This document shows positions 45,275-56,504 of a stretch of 64,000 nucleotides of DNA, piece after piece. The translations under genes were made by a program, and so were the position numbers. Position 1 is the stretch's first letter, and every line of letters starts with the position of its first letter. Below the pieces are notes generated by a model. It saw only the letters and a program-made list of their open reading frames with translations. It did no database searches and was not told where the DNA came from. This stretch comes from Macrothele yani (lineage: Eukaryota > Arthropoda > Arachnida > Araneae > Macrothelidae), in NCBI GenBank assembly GCA_039090855.1, contig CM076991.1:101940021-102004020 (forward strand), given 5' to 3'.

Positions 45275-45946
45275 CGGGGAAATTTGTATTCATAGATGGC
45301 ACAATAGACAAAATGGTGTATTTAAATATTCTCCAGAAAAATCTGCAGCAAAGTGCGAATAAACTGAATTTCGTAGTGACTTTTACTTCCAACAGGACAA
45401 GGACCTTTAGCATACGGATCATACTGTCCATCAATAGTACTTTACTGTACTCCCCACACTCTCAAAAATTCCCCAGAATACTCTGATTTAAACCCTACCG
45501 AACATTTACAAAAAAGTCCTTGACGATAGAGCGAGAAAACTTGAGATACATGGAGCATTTGAAATAATTTCTATAATGCTTGAAGAATGAGGAAACATTT
45601 CCTTTGAAGCAAACAAAAAATTAGTGTAGTCAACGCCAAAGGACTACGCTGTTATTACTAACCAGGAGATCTCTACAAAATATTAATTAAAATATTTCGT
45701 TTTGTTTTACGTTCAGTTCTACTGTGCCTATACTTTTGTCCTTTGTTTTGATGCGTAGGAAAATTCCCCAACTTTCTAAGGATGTATTAATCTGAAACAT
45801 TTATTTAAGTTGTTATAATATACTTTATATTATTCTTAACTACGTGTAAGTATTTTTTGTTTTGAGAAAAATTGCTTTTTTCTAACTATTTTTCACTATT
45901 TTTTTCAAACATGCCGAGTGCGTCAATACTTTTGTCCTCCACTGTA

Positions 45947-46599
45947 TGTGACGCCCACGGGAAAGCTTTTACAGGAAAGACTTTATCATGAGAAGGCTTC
46001 TGTAATGAACAGCACAGTTTTAATCTTTAAATTCTCTTAAACGATGTATTTTGTTTAACGATAACTCTTTAAAGATACAGTCTTGAGTTTTAAATCACTT
46101 ACATTTGCTAGATAACTCCATATAATTGGTTCTGTGTTGCAGTGGAGAACTAAGCCAATTGAAAGTAATCTCATATACGTTTATTCCCGTCGTTTCATCC
46201 CTCCATCCACCTAATTGCGTTACTGAAACACTTCTGATTTGGTAGGCTGCGTGATAATATGGCGTAATAAAATGCCTATGATGGAGCAAAAATCTCCTTT
46301 AGGCTGCGACATCATAAAAAGCAACAAGGTTTGAAACGCTCACTACATTTAGAAACTGCTCTTCCATAATAATAATAATGTCTGTCAGTTAAGCTGACTG
46401 TAATTTTTCTCATGAGGGCATTCTCCTACTAATGTGACATCAACAAACAAGTTTTTCGAATAAGTAGTGGTGACGTTTGAACGTTCGCTGTACACATCCG
46501 TTTTAGGGTGAGCAAAGAAATGAAATGCCGAAATAACGATCCAGCATTCCTCTAAGCACAGAACATGCTACAGCAACAGAAACGGGGATTTAGTACGCT

Positions 46600-46633
<34 letters not shown>

Positions 46634-47769
46634 CTGAGCCACGAAGCTGTGTTTGCTCACGCCATCTTGTTTGCACCATAAGGAAATGACACTCACACCT
46701 CCAGGAATGTGTCTGGCTGGCACTATTAGATGCTTCATGGCGGGAGAAACGGAAGAAAGCATAAGACCGCTCGCAATTGCTTTTAATGGTCGTGTTTCAC
46801 GCAATCCACGCAGATGTATTCTGTGTTGCACCAACAGAGAGAGAGAGAGGGGAGAGAGAGAGAGAGATCTGTAGCGTGCATGTGTGTATGTGTTCACCTA
46901 TTTCATCTTCCAAGGTACACCTGGTCACTGAGACTCGTTGGGGATTCGATTTGTGTTTTGAGTCCGTTCCCCTCGCTGCTCCCACGCGAGTATCTAATGG
47001 ATTTAAAGTATCTTAGAGCCACTTGTGCTTTTTTTTTTCTTCTTCGTTTTCTTTCTTCTTCCATGGTAAACGGTAACCATCATTTATTTTGCCGTGGTTT
47101 CTCTGTCTCTCACCCTCAGGTGGGAGTGTTTTCGCTGATGGCATCTCACGGAGAGTCTGTTGCGTGTTGTGGCAGAGGAAACTGAGGTTATGTCTTTTGA
47201 GGAGTACGTTTTCCTTCTTGGCTATCAGAGGTCGGAATGCTACAACTAGATATCCCCACCCACCCCGCTATTCCTTTCCGGTAAGATAAATGACACGGGC
47301 GACATACATCGTCCGAACGGAAGGAATGATCACGATCTGCACGAACACCGGTGATTAATGGTATAAGTTTAGGGTTTAGTAATAATTATACATATTTTCA
47401 TTCGAAAGGCAGCAAAAAAGCTTCCTTATACCGATCGCTTTAAAGATAATATATGCAGCTAATCTGATGATCATGCAATTATTTCAGTGAGGATATGTTA
47501 AGCCCCCGAAGACGTTTTTGTAATGTTCTTTGCGAAGATGAGCTTTCTTTAGGAAAGAAATGCTTTATCAGAAGGTTCTTGTCTATCAGTTCTCTCACGC
47601 TTTCCACGAAAAAAAAAAAAAAAAATCAGTCAAGGTGCATGCATATGCATAGACCTTGCGACGAATCATTTTTCCACCGTGAAATCACAATTCACCATGT
47701 TAACTAAATATCACACTTCATACTATAGCACATTTCTCTTTTTTGTATTGGTCTCACATTCCGTTATGC
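45947..47769. other. Spacer with GA microsatellites, nothing coding
   Basis: Two (GA)n runs, 46605-46632 and 46839-46866, lie on either side of a 200-bp stretch. Overlapping open frames over them are low-complexity artefacts. No transposon ends recognised. Confidence 0.5.
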
Positions 47770-47779
47770 AAATATATTG

Positions 47780-48003
47780 GCCGCCCCGGTGGCGCAGTGG
47801 TCTAAGGCGTTGGCCTCTGATCATTCGTCCGTAAGGGGTCCGGGTTCGAATCCCGGTCAGGCATGGGTGTTGTGTTTGTCTTACGGTACTGGTTCTCTCC
47901 CTTCCCTGGAACCAGTGACCCTAAATTAGGGACGGGCGACTGCTTATAGCCCATTGAGTTGCTCACGGTGGTCGTTAAACCTCCAATCAAAAAAAAAAAA
48001 AAA
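47780..48003 (+). mobile_element. SINE1 (tRNA-derived), plus strand, well preserved
   Basis: The head GCCGCCCCGGTGGCGCAGTG (A-box) is followed by GGTCCGGGTTCGAATCCCGG (B box), a body with CTCCCTTCCCTGGAACCAGT and CTAAATTAGGGACGGGCGAC, and an A tail. It is preceded by AAATATATTG, with similar AT sequence after the tail. It differs from 60753-60967 at only a few positions, suggesting recent activity. Confidence 0.92.
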
Positions 48004-48187
48004 TATATATATATTGATAATCACATTTCGGTGTTCACGTTTTTTGGATCCTATGGTATCTTTCCCGATAGTAGTAAAGTAAACCCCAAGTAAAAAAGTC
48101 GACGTAACGAAAATGGGTAACGGAAGTAGTCAAAAACATTGTTCAAATCTGATTTTTAAATGGTGTCCCATGAAGAGACGCAGCAAC

Positions 48188-49733
48188 TACACTGCCGGAC
48201 AATTGCTAAGGACGGATGACAATAGCAACGATAGCAACCATAAAATGGAAGGCAGGAAAATGTGGAAATTAACATAAGTGCGGGATACAGTAAGACGTGT
48301 TGTGCGTATGCAAATTTTGGATTGCCGAACTTCTTCGTGACGTCATAGCACTGATAAGAGATATAAAGGATTTGACGCGTATTGACCGTTGTTGTTCAAA
48401 CGCAAAGTTGAAAGGGAAAGAATCAATTGACGAACTTGTAATTTTCAGTATGTCTTCCCGACATCACCTAGATGATTTTACGCGTGGCCGTATTGTTGGC
48501 AAGATTGAAGAAGGGCGAAAAATAACAGATGTTGCCAGGGAGTTCGACGTCTGCCACGGTGTTGTTTCAAGGCTTTCGAAATCATTTCAAACAAATGGAG
48601 AGTGTAGCAAACGTCACGGGGGAGGTCGTGTTCGCAGTACGACACCTGCAGAAGATCGGTACATAGTGCTATCATCAAAAAGACACCGGCGCAGCACAGC
48701 TAGTGAGGTAGCAAATCAGTTTATGGCTGCTACTGGCAAGCGGATCACCCGAAAAACTGTCGCCAGACGTTTGCATGAAGGAGGACTATACGCCCGCCGT
48801 CCTGTTGTGTGCATCCCATTGTCCAGACGTCACCGTACCGCCCGTTTGCAATGGTCCCATCAACATCGCAATTGGACTGATAACGACTGGTCTGCTGTCC
48901 TCTTCTCAGATGAGAGTAGATACAGTCTATCGTCTGATTGTCGACGACAACTGATCTGGCGTGATAGTGGTACTGCATATTGTCCAGCAAACATACAGGA
49001 AAGGGACCGATATCCGACATGTAGTGTCATGGTATGGGCTGGCATCATGATCAATGGCCGTACGTCCCTCTATGCGCTTCCAACTGGGACTATGACTGGC
49101 CAACGATACATTAATGATGTTCTGCTACCTCATGTTTGCATGTTCCGTGGTGCTGTCGGTGATAGATTCATTTTTATGGACGACAACGCAACATGTCATC
49201 GAACAGTCGCTGTCCAGGAGTGTCTTGAGAGCGAGGATATTCAACGCCTTGTATGGCCAGCATGTTCTCCAGATCTGAATCCCATTGAAAATGTGTGGGA
49301 TGCTTTGGGGAGGACTCTTGCTGGTCGCTAATGCCCTCCAATAAACAAGGATACCCTCATCCGTGCACTGACAGAGGAATGGGATAAATTACCCCAACAG
49401 CTGCTTGATAATGTTATGCAAAGCATGACACGACGTGTGGAATCTTGCATCGCCCTCCATGGTGGCCATATCCCGTATTGACATCTTACGCCGGCACGCC
49501 TGCGGACGGTAATTGCATTTTTTTTCACGTTTACGTATTCTGCACAAAATGGCCTGTTTGTCCCTTGAACACGTTCCAAAGCCTTCTGGATTTCAGAGCA
49601 CAACAAATTGTCTTTCTTGTAATGTCCTGGCATTCTGACATTATTTTATTTCACTTGGCATCCAACCACACTTACTTTTTTATGCGCTATATAGCCGTTT
49701 ATGATCCGTCCTTAGCAATTGTCCAGCAGTGTA
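48188..49733 (+). mobile_element. Tc1-like DNA transposon, family E, nearly intact
   Basis: TA on both sides; ends CACTGCCGGACAATTGCTAA and (reverse complement) CACTGCTGGACAATTGCTAA are inverted repeats with one mismatch over about 28 bp. Length 1.55 kb. The single transposase gene has one nonsense change. It looks like the youngest Tc1-type copy in the window. Confidence 0.93.
48450..49481 (+). pseudogene. Tc1-like transposase, family E: one internal stop only
   Basis: I chose the ATG at 48450 (MSSRHHLDDFTRGRIVGKIE) because it opens the first helix-turn-helix at the usual distance; the frame is open 153 bases further upstream but without family similarity. The two DNA-binding subdomains (residues about 8-110) include RITRKTVARRLHEGGLYARR. 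Catalytic Asp 1 is in LFSDESRYS, Asp 2 in FMDDNATCHRT, and Glu in DLNPIENVWD, with 34 residues between the last two (DD34E). A TAA at 49329, codon 294, probably came from CAA by a C-to-T change. The same frame then runs on through EEWDKLPQQLLDNVMQSMTR to HIPY and a stop at 49479-49481, giving 343 codons, normal for the family. All three catalytic acids are present and lie before the internal stop. Confidence 0.9.
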
Positions 49734-49764
49734 ATTCCATTGTTACTCGACAATATGTTTTACT

Positions 49765-50145
49765 AAACTACCACCGAATGTTATTTCTTCACATTTTACA
49801 TAAATGTAACAATATCTCATTGCAATCTACGTAAATTACGAGAACCTGATGCTAAAAGTGATAAAAGCCATTACAAGTGTATTTTTTCTGAGCGATGGCT
49901 TCTGATCATTCGTCCGAGATGGGTCCGGGTTCGATTCCCGGTGAGGCATAGATGTTGTGTTTGTCTTACGGCGCTGGCTCTTCCCCTTCCCTGGAGTCAG
50001 TGGCCCAGCATTTATTAAACTCTGGTCAAACATTATTTCATCACAGTTTACATAAACGCGACAACATCTCATTGCAATCTGCGTGAATTACGAGAACCTG
50101 ATGCTAAATGTGATAAAAGCCATTACAAAAATGCATTTTTTGATG
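49765..50145. repeat. Direct duplication of about 120 bp flanking a SINE1 fragment
   Basis: ACATCTCATTGCAATCTGCG-type sequence, then ATTACGAGAACCTGATGCTA and GTGATAAAAGCCATTACAA, occurs at about 49770-49890 and 50020-50145 with roughly 10 percent difference. The SINE1 fragment at 49889-50007 lies between. Far too long for a target-site duplication. Confidence 0.85.
49889..50007 (+). mobile_element. SINE1 fragment, truncated at both ends
   Basis: Starts inside the tRNA-like head (GAGCGATGGCTTCTGATCAT), contains the B box GGTTCGATTCCCGG and stops after CCTGGAGTCAGTGGCCC. Confidence 0.85.
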
Positions 50146-50205
50146 CTATAAAAATAGCGCGTCGTAGGCGAATTTGGTTTCCTCTCTATCCCGGGTAATC
50201 TGCTA

Positions 50206-50484
50206 TTTTTTTTTATTGGAGGTTTAAAAAATGGTTTATTGGACCTGGTGGTACAGAGGCATGACAAACAGGCAGACGTTTCACATCAGCAAGTACACAT
50301 CAAACATGGTTTTTACAGTATACTAAATGACCAACGTACACAGATAACCAGTGTTGGACAAGTATCATATTGAGAGCCAGTGCCGAAAGACAAACATCTA
50401 TGCCTCACCGGGATTCGAACCCTGGCGCAACTAGGGCGAATGATCATAAGCCAGCGCCTTAGACCACTGCGCCACCTGGGCGAA
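50206..50484 (-). mobile_element. SINE1, minus strand, with about 150 bp of unrelated sequence inside
   Basis: TTATTGGAGGTTTAA at the 3' end and GAGCCAGTGCCGAAAGACAA through TGCGCCACCTGGGCG at the 5' end are SINE1. The stretch 50230-50370 between them is not recognisable SINE1 and may be a replaced or inserted segment. Confidence 0.7.
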
Positions 50485-50505
50485 AGTCTGCTTAGTTCAT
50501 TGTAA

Positions 50506-50965
50506 AAATGAAGTGCTTTACCGGTGGGCGAGTAGTGTGGAGCGTTGGCTTCTAAACTTTCGTCCGAGATGGGTCCAAGTGCAAAAATCCCGGGCCGCCC
50601 CGGTGGCACAGTGGTCTAAGCGATGGCTTCTGATCATTCGCCCGAACGGGGTCCGGGTTCGAATCCCGGTGAGGCATGGATGTTGTGTGTTGTCTTATGG
50701 CACTGGCTCTCTCCCTTCCCTGGAACCAGTGACCCTAAATTAGGGACGGGCGACTGCTTTATAGCCCATTGAGTTGCTCACGGTGGTCGTTAAACCAAAA
50801 AAAAAAAAAAAAAAAATCCCGGTGAGGCATGTATGGTGTGTTTGTCTTACGGCACTTCCTCTTCCTTGGAACCAGTGGTCCTAAATTAGCAACGGACCAG
50901 TGCTTACAGTCCATCTTGTTGCTCACGGTGGACGTTAGACACTCCCCCCCCCCTCCAAAAAAAAA
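50506..50965 (+). mobile_element. Older SINE1 copy split by a younger SINE1
   Basis: Left part 50506-50593 (degenerate head) and right part 50812-50965 (body, A tail) belong to one old copy. The younger copy 50594-50811 lies between. Confidence 0.75.
50594..50811 (+). mobile_element. SINE1 inserted into an older SINE1
   Basis: A complete head, body and A tail of about 20 bases. Target duplication AAAAATCCCGG at 50583-50593 and 50812-50822, made from the B-box region of the older copy. Confidence 0.88.
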
Positions 50966-51498
50966 AAAGAAGAAAGAAATATGAAGGTTTAATATTAAGA
51001 TTGTGTTTACGCTTCACTAAGCACAACATTGAAAACTTAGGTTCACAGTTCAAGCTTCACAACTAAAAACAGCTACAAATAAATCACTGGATAGACAGGC
51101 TTACCGCCTTTTACCGCTTTCACCGTCTTTTAACAAAATTTACCGCTGAAGTGGTCACATGGAGAGACAAACCGCAATTTGTCCACGCATATTTCCAAAC
51201 CTCTCACGGTCGGGCGCCTGAGAAAGGGAAGCTCGGCACTTGCGCGCTTGCGCATACTTCTCGAGCTCTAAAAAGCCTTGATTGGTTCGTCGCAAACTGC
51301 GACACGTGATTGTGGGTATCACTCGCAGTCATCCGTTCTAGTAAATCACAAGAAAAGGTCATGCGGCTCCTCGAGCGTTGCATTCAGAGAGTTTTTTTCC
51401 GGAGGGGGAGGGGGGATTACACAAATTTTGAAGGGGATGAAACTTGTTGACTGATTATATTCATATAATCACAATTTCATTATTTATAAATACGTTAA
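50966..51498. other. Spacer, nothing recognised
   Basis: No coding region; a G-rich stretch at about 51395-51416. Confidence 0.5.
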
Positions 51499-52906
51499 TA
51501 CACACTCATCGACAAAAAAAAAAAAATAGTTGCAACCAGAAGGAAACAACCAACAGGAATGAAACTTGGTGGGTAGGTTTGACATCGTGAGAAATGCAAA
51601 TGATTCAAGAATCACGTTCGCCCGCGCATGTGACGCAAGCCAGGAGGGGTCGTAACGCTGTGCTTGGCCGGGTATATAAGGTCATCCCGTTGCGCGTGCT
51701 TGCCATTCTGACTTATGCTGTTGTGTTGCCTGCATCCTTTGCAAGTGAAGTATGTCTCGGATTAAAGTTCGGAAGCGATTCGAGCAGATGGAGGAGTTCG
51801 AGAGGGGGCCGCATCGTTAGGCTCCGGGAAGTGGGATGGTCACATCGCCGTATTGCGCGCCATACCGGTTGCGCCGATATCACCATAGCACGCTGTTGAC
51901 GGCAGTGGATTGAAGAAGGCACGCAACAGCGACAAGAAGGATCTGGGAGACCAAGACGAACCACGGAGAGTGAAGATCGACGGGTTGTCCGGCATGTGCG
52001 GAGTGACCCAACAGTCACGATTGCGGATATTCGTCCGATTAGCGCCAGTACCATCGGTAGACGGCTGCATGACGTAGGACTACACGCACGAAGACCGTTA
52101 CGACGACTGCCCTTAACACCATTGCGTCGTCGCCAAAGACTGCAATGGTGTCTGTCGTGCCAGACTGTCAAGGAGCCACTCAGAATGGCAGCGGGTGATC
52201 TTCAGTGGCGAGTCCCGGTTTTGTCTTGGAGGAAACGACCAACGAATCCGTGTGTGGCGGTACCGTGGTCAGCGCCAAGATGAACGCTTTGTTGTCGAGC
52301 GTCACACCTCCAGAAAGCCTAGTGTCATGGTGGGGGTGCGCAATTGCCTACGATGTTAGATCACCTTTGGGGATCATCACAGGCACTTTGACAGCTCAAC
52401 GTTACGTTAATGAGGTCCTGTAACCAGTGGCCCTACCTTTTCTGAACACTCACACTGGTGCGATTTTCCAACAGGACAACGCCCGTCCGCCTACTGCTGC
52501 TGTCTCGAAAGCTTGCCTTCAAGGCACTGACACTCTACCATGGCCAGCCGCATCGCCAGACCTATCGCCGATTAAAAATGTGTATGATGCTATTGGACAC
52601 ACTATCCACACTCCACCCCTACCGCACAATCTGTTGGAACTGTGTGAGAAGATTCAAGTTGCATGGGATGGCTTATCACAGGACACCATTAGGTACCTGT
52701 ACAACTCCATGGAGAGACGTCTGGAATGCTGGGTGAGCAAACATGGCAGCCAGAAGTTGTACTGGGAGACACTACTTATTGGTGTGTAGGTCAATAAATA
52801 ATGTCCATATCAGTCTCAATGTTTAATCATTTATTGTTCCTGTAACCTTTTCCTTTCTCCCGAATAGCATCCTTCTGGGTGCAACTAGTTTATGACGATG
52901 AGTGTA
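51499..52906 (+). mobile_element. Tc1-like DNA transposon, family F, dead
   Basis: TA on both sides; left end CACACTCATCGACAAAAAAA with TAGTTGCAACCAGAAGGA, right end (reverse complement) CACTCATCGTCATAAACTAG with GTTGCACCCAGAAGGA. Length 1.41 kb. Confidence 0.88.
51752..52789 (+). pseudogene. Tc1-like transposase, family F, two catalytic residues changed
   Basis: ATG at 51752 (MSRIKVRKRFEQMEEFERG). A frameshift near 51800 leads to GRIVRLREVGWSHRRIARHT, then a TGA at 51897 where Trp is expected, and on to SASTIGRRLHDVGLHARRPL. The first catalytic block reads FSGESRF in another frame, so Asp is Gly. The second, FQQDNARPPT, is intact. The third reads DLSPIKNVYD, so Glu is Lys. The C-terminal helix region follows (DTIRYLYNSMERRL), with a stop at 52789. 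Inactive. Confidence 0.85.
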
Positions 52907-54436
52907 AATAAAATTTTCCTTATGCTCGTATATCACAAATTGCAAATTCTAAGAAATCTGTTCATACAAGTGATTAAAAATATAAAAACGTTATACCTTT
53001 GCTTTAATTCAGTAATGCACCACGGATTTCACCTTGTTGAGGTGTAAGATATTGAGGATGCTAATAAGATAACTCTGTGCTGGAGAAAATCCCCCAAACA
53101 TTAGGATGGGTTAAAATGTCCTCGTCGTACTGCAAGCGTTGTTTCTGATTATTAAGGAATAATTAGAGTGCTACCTGAAAACGTATGGTGTACACTTTTC
53201 TCCTGCCATTTGGTTTTAGCCTTTTATATTACCACATAGTAGTGAAAAAAACAAACAAACTAACTAACAGTTTAATGCAAGTTTGAGGAGCTTCGATTTT
53301 TTTGGGAGGGGGGGGAGGTTGTCACGTAGTGTAAACCACCCACTGCCAGAGGGGGGGCACCTTTTTACGGGAACAATTTCTAATCATTTGCTATTGTTAA
53401 AAATTAAGTAGCAAATATTTTGCTGTATGGAAGCACTAATGTCACATTTGCTACACTGAGAATTAACTGTATATATGGAAAGTTGGCATCCAGAAGACAG
53501 AGATAACGCTGAATGCCAGCTTCCAAATTATGATGATGTATTGCATTGCAAACATCTCTACTCAGTGGAATTAGGTTTTTATTGGAGAAGTAATCAGAGT
53601 TGCCAGTGGTTGAAAAATTGCGCCTTCAGCTAGGACTGTTTAATGTTTTGTTGAAGGATGATAGAAATTCCATATTGAAGTCCATGTGGATGTTTTCTGA
53701 ATTATAATATTTTCCCTCATTTTCTTAAGCTTTTCTTTGGTTAATTTCTCCAAATATTCTGCTATAAACGATAACAATTAGGCTAAATACAAGAGGAGAT
53801 CACCCCAAAATCTACGGGGGCGTTCATGGATTTTCGGGGGAGCTAAGCACCCCGAGAGGATGCCTTAATACATCACTGGGCGCCCGGCTTTGAGGAAGTT
53901 GAAGACATTGATGCTGCGAGATAGGAGTGGATAAGAGAGAAAGCTGAAGTGTCAAAGCAGACTCAGGGTGAATTTATCTACGGACGCGTTCTATATTTCA
54001 CTGTTAAAACAAACAAACAAATAAAAAAAAAGGTTTCTACTTTTAAACTTCGGTTAAAAATCGACCCCTTGGAAACAGCCACACCTGATCTTAGCATATA
54101 GTAGCAGTTCGGAGTCAGAACTGCTCAGAATTTCTTCGACACACAATTCGGAATTGCCTTCTTCTGAACACATTCGTTAATAGTGGTCATAATGGTGTGT
54201 GTTTTCTCCTAGCTAGACAGGACTACAGTCATTAGTCGCATGTCCAGGATTTGCATTACTTTTAGGCCGTTTAAGCCTCACACAGTTTTTATTTACTTAC
54301 TAGACGAAACCCGTCGGAATCGACGGTTAGGATTTTTCTTAGAAGAATAAACGCATGTGAAACAACAAATGTAAACTTTATTTGATTGATAAATTCATTC
54401 ATTCCACTTCAGTAAAGACAATAGTCAGGTTCGTTT
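52907..54436. other. Spacer, nothing recognised
   Basis: Two G runs (near 53305 and 53350) and AT-rich sequence. No coding region, no element ends identified. Confidence 0.5.
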
Positions 54437-54509
54437 TTGTTTTTCTTATTTGACTGAAGGTTTAACGACCACCGTGTGCAACTCAATCGGCTATAAGCAG
54501 TCGCCCGTA
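54437..54509 (-). mobile_element. SINE1 3' fragment
   Basis: GAAGGTTTAACGACCACCGT and GCTATAAGCAGTCGCCCGT match the inverted 3' end of SINE1; the tRNA-like head is absent. Confidence 0.8.
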
Positions 54510-54542
54510 GTATTTTCACTGAAAATGGTCAACGGGATGTTC

Positions 54543-54687
54543 TATAACAAAGTAAATTTCTCCGTCATTTTTAGTCCACGCCGGGGATCGAACCCGAGTC
54601 CACTTATTCCGGAACAAGTCGCTCTACCAACGTTCTGACTGCTATCTGCCTTTATGTCGGGTGCGCCCCGCTGGCAGGTACGTCACA
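54543..54687 (-). mobile_element. SINE2, copy 2
   Basis: Starts TATAACAAAGTAAATTTCTC, contains the inverted B box GGGGATCGAACCCGAG, ends GCAGGTACGTCACA. Shorter than copy 3 because the A-box part (GAGCTACGCATACG in copy 3) is missing. Confidence 0.8.
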
Positions 54688-54703
54688 TCCCCGCCCCAGC
54701 GAA

Positions 54704-54824
54704 AGAGGGCCGGGGGCATGGCCTACGGGTCAGCCGTGACCATGAATCATTGCAGGCAGCCATCCGCTGTAGAACGTGCACTTGAGAACTCCCAGTCAAT
54801 CTGGTGTGTGGAATGCAACATCAC
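54704..54824. repeat. Dispersed repeat, copy 2 (partner at 4265-4380)
   Basis: AGAGGGCCGGGGGCATGGCC, CAGCCGTGACCATG and GTGTGTGGAATGCAACATCA correspond to the first copy. It lies between two SINE2 copies in the same orientation. Confidence 0.65.
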
Positions 54825-54951
54825 GCACATTTATTTGTCTATGCGCTAGAGAAAGGGATTCTCTTATTTTTCCTATCTCGCGGTGTGGAAAGAACATCAC
54901 ACCATTGCGAGATTTTGAACGGCCGGGTCATCGGGAAAGTTCGGGCGCCAT

Positions 54952-55114
54952 TATAACGAAGTAAATTTCTCCATCATTTTTAGTCCACGCCGGGGATCGA
55001 ACCAGAGTCCACTTATTCCGGAACAAGTCGCTCTACCAACTGAGCTACGCATACGTTCGTTCTGACTGCTATCTGCCTTTATGTCGTGTGCGTCCTGCTG
55101 GCAGGTACGTCACA
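54952..55114 (-). mobile_element. SINE2, copy 3, best preserved
   Basis: On the minus strand GCGTAGCTCAGTTGGTAGAG (A box) and TGGTTCGATCCCCGG (B box) are typical tRNA promoter elements, about 30 bases apart. Upstream on that strand lies TGTGACGTACCTGCCAGCAG, downstream GGAGAAATTTACTTCGTTAT. The acceptor-stem halves do not pair, so it is not a tRNA gene. Confidence 0.82.
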
Positions 55115-56504
55115 GTTCATTTACATGTTTACATAATGGGAAACGTTTTACCTACGTGAATAAACTGTATCGAATGTATATTAAATTGCATATATAGACA
55201 ACATCACACAGTTCAACGGCATAACAGAATCAAGTCTTCGAGAGTGTTCGCTATTCCAATGAGAAGAACGTTGATACGAATGCCTTATGGTGTTGCTTTG
55301 CGCAAAGGTTCGCTCAGAAAAGAGAAGATTTCGTACATTGGACTATCTCAGTCCCTTCATGCTTCCGCCTTCAACAGAGCGTGGGTCAACCACAGGCGAT
55401 CGAATGTCAACCGAACGCTTCTCCCATAGACTTACATGCTAACTTTTCCGCCTCACAACGCCCAAACCGTTGCCCCAATCTCATTTTTCTCTTCGACTGG
55501 CACATCTACATGGTAAGACCTCAACCATATCTTTTCGTTAAGCCCTTCTCTCGAAATAGGACACACAGTGAAAAACCTTATAGAATTATTATATAGATTT
55601 TTATTTTTTTTTCATTTGCTCTGAATATCTTCCTTTTAACATCTCTTTTTGGGACGAACAAGCAGTTTACAAGCTCTGAGCAAAATAAAAGCTGTTAGCG
55701 CTGAAAATATAAAAACAAACACGGGAACTAAAGCATTTCATGATCCATGGAGGTGAAAAGAAAAAAAAAAAAAGAACAGGAAATCTAAAGCGGAAACTGG
55801 GACCGTGGTACAAGAACTCCGTGGCATGATGCCATTGTGATTTCCCAGTGGGTGCAACTGTTTTATCAATGAAACTACAAGCTAAGTTACTTAATTGTAA
55901 GTAGGTTATCTTTTAGTTGCCTTTAGTTGATCAAATATACATTTTGATTTGCCAAATCATTTGCAATAACCGTGTACTGGGAAGATCGTGGACAGCTTTT
56001 CCTATGACTGAAAATGATGCATCATCGGAAAAAAGAAATATGCTCCACTCAACATGGAAATCGCAGTCCCAAGAACGAATCAACGTAGTCACGTAGATCA
56101 CAGGAAGCGAAGAGCTAACTAAGACATGTAAACGATCAAAAACCGGAATTATCTGCTTTTGTTCAAGAGTTGGCCCATCTTCGGATGACACGTCACTGAT
56201 GCAGACAACGAGACCCATCGAATAACGGATCTTGGTCATAAGGCAGTAAACAGGAATGTTCAAAGAAAAATAATCAGCGAATTTTTGCCGCAAAAGTTTT
56301 GTTTAGTATATTTGAACGGAAATGAGGTACATTTTATCCAATGGCGCACCGACGGGAAGGGTTCAACGGGACCGGACACCCCCCCCCCCTAAAAATAATA
56401 GCAATGACGCTAAGATATTGTGCTATTACAAAAATAATACATAGTTGATTCATGCACACGCAAGATATGTTCTTTAAATTAAGAATTTTTTTTTTTTTTT
56501 AAAG
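55115..56504. other. Spacer, one doubtful minus-strand frame
   Basis: A 120-codon frame at 55931-56293 on the minus strand has no recognisable domain; codon composition does not stand out. A C run near 56380 and a T run near 56487 precede the next transposon. Confidence 0.35.

Larger units (their letters stand above)
42080..45640 (+). pseudogene. Tc1-like transposase, family D, broken by a minisatellite and insertions
   Basis: The order of parts is that of one transposase. LHTLSKSNSEIGIIVQKSRF and AIKRFKWTRS form the helix-turn-helix domain. SSTEVATKADLNKVIHAET enters the expanded 47-bp array. AETVRRVLHRAAYTARIARR and KPYINKINRKKKLAF then run to 43575. After the insert come FSDERKFTLMSCNEKNF with the first catalytic Asp, then KHGGRGMIV, broken at VADAG by the hAT element at 44949. 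After it, KFVFIDGTIDKMVYLNIL, FQQDKDL (second Asp), and a degraded third block where the DLNPIE motif is lost. Multiple frameshifts. Reading across the insertions in this way fixes their boundaries. Confidence 0.88.
41718..45946 (+). mobile_element. Tc1-like DNA transposon, family D, inflated by internal expansion and insertions
   Basis: TA on both sides; left end CAGTGGTGGTCAAAAGTATT and right end (reverse complement CAGTGGAGGACAAAAGTATT) are inverted repeats. At 4.2 kb it is about three times the normal length. The excess is a 47-bp minisatellite (42330-43450), a segment with SINE3 (43577-44765) and a small hAT element (44949-45266), all within the transposase gene. Confidence 0.9.

Noticed and set aside
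46568..46897. Frames over GA repeats as small proteins
   Set aside because: Low-complexity Ser/Leu or Arg/Glu runs from (GA)n microsatellites.
47780..47870. A tRNA gene
   Set aside because: A and B boxes are present, but it is the head of a dispersed SINE with a body and A tail, and many copies exist in the window.
54952..55114. A tRNA gene on the minus strand
   Set aside because: Acceptor halves do not pair, and two further copies of the same larger unit are present; it is a SINE.
55931..56293. 120-codon gene on the minus strand
   Set aside because: No recognisable domain or motif; length is within chance expectation for this window.
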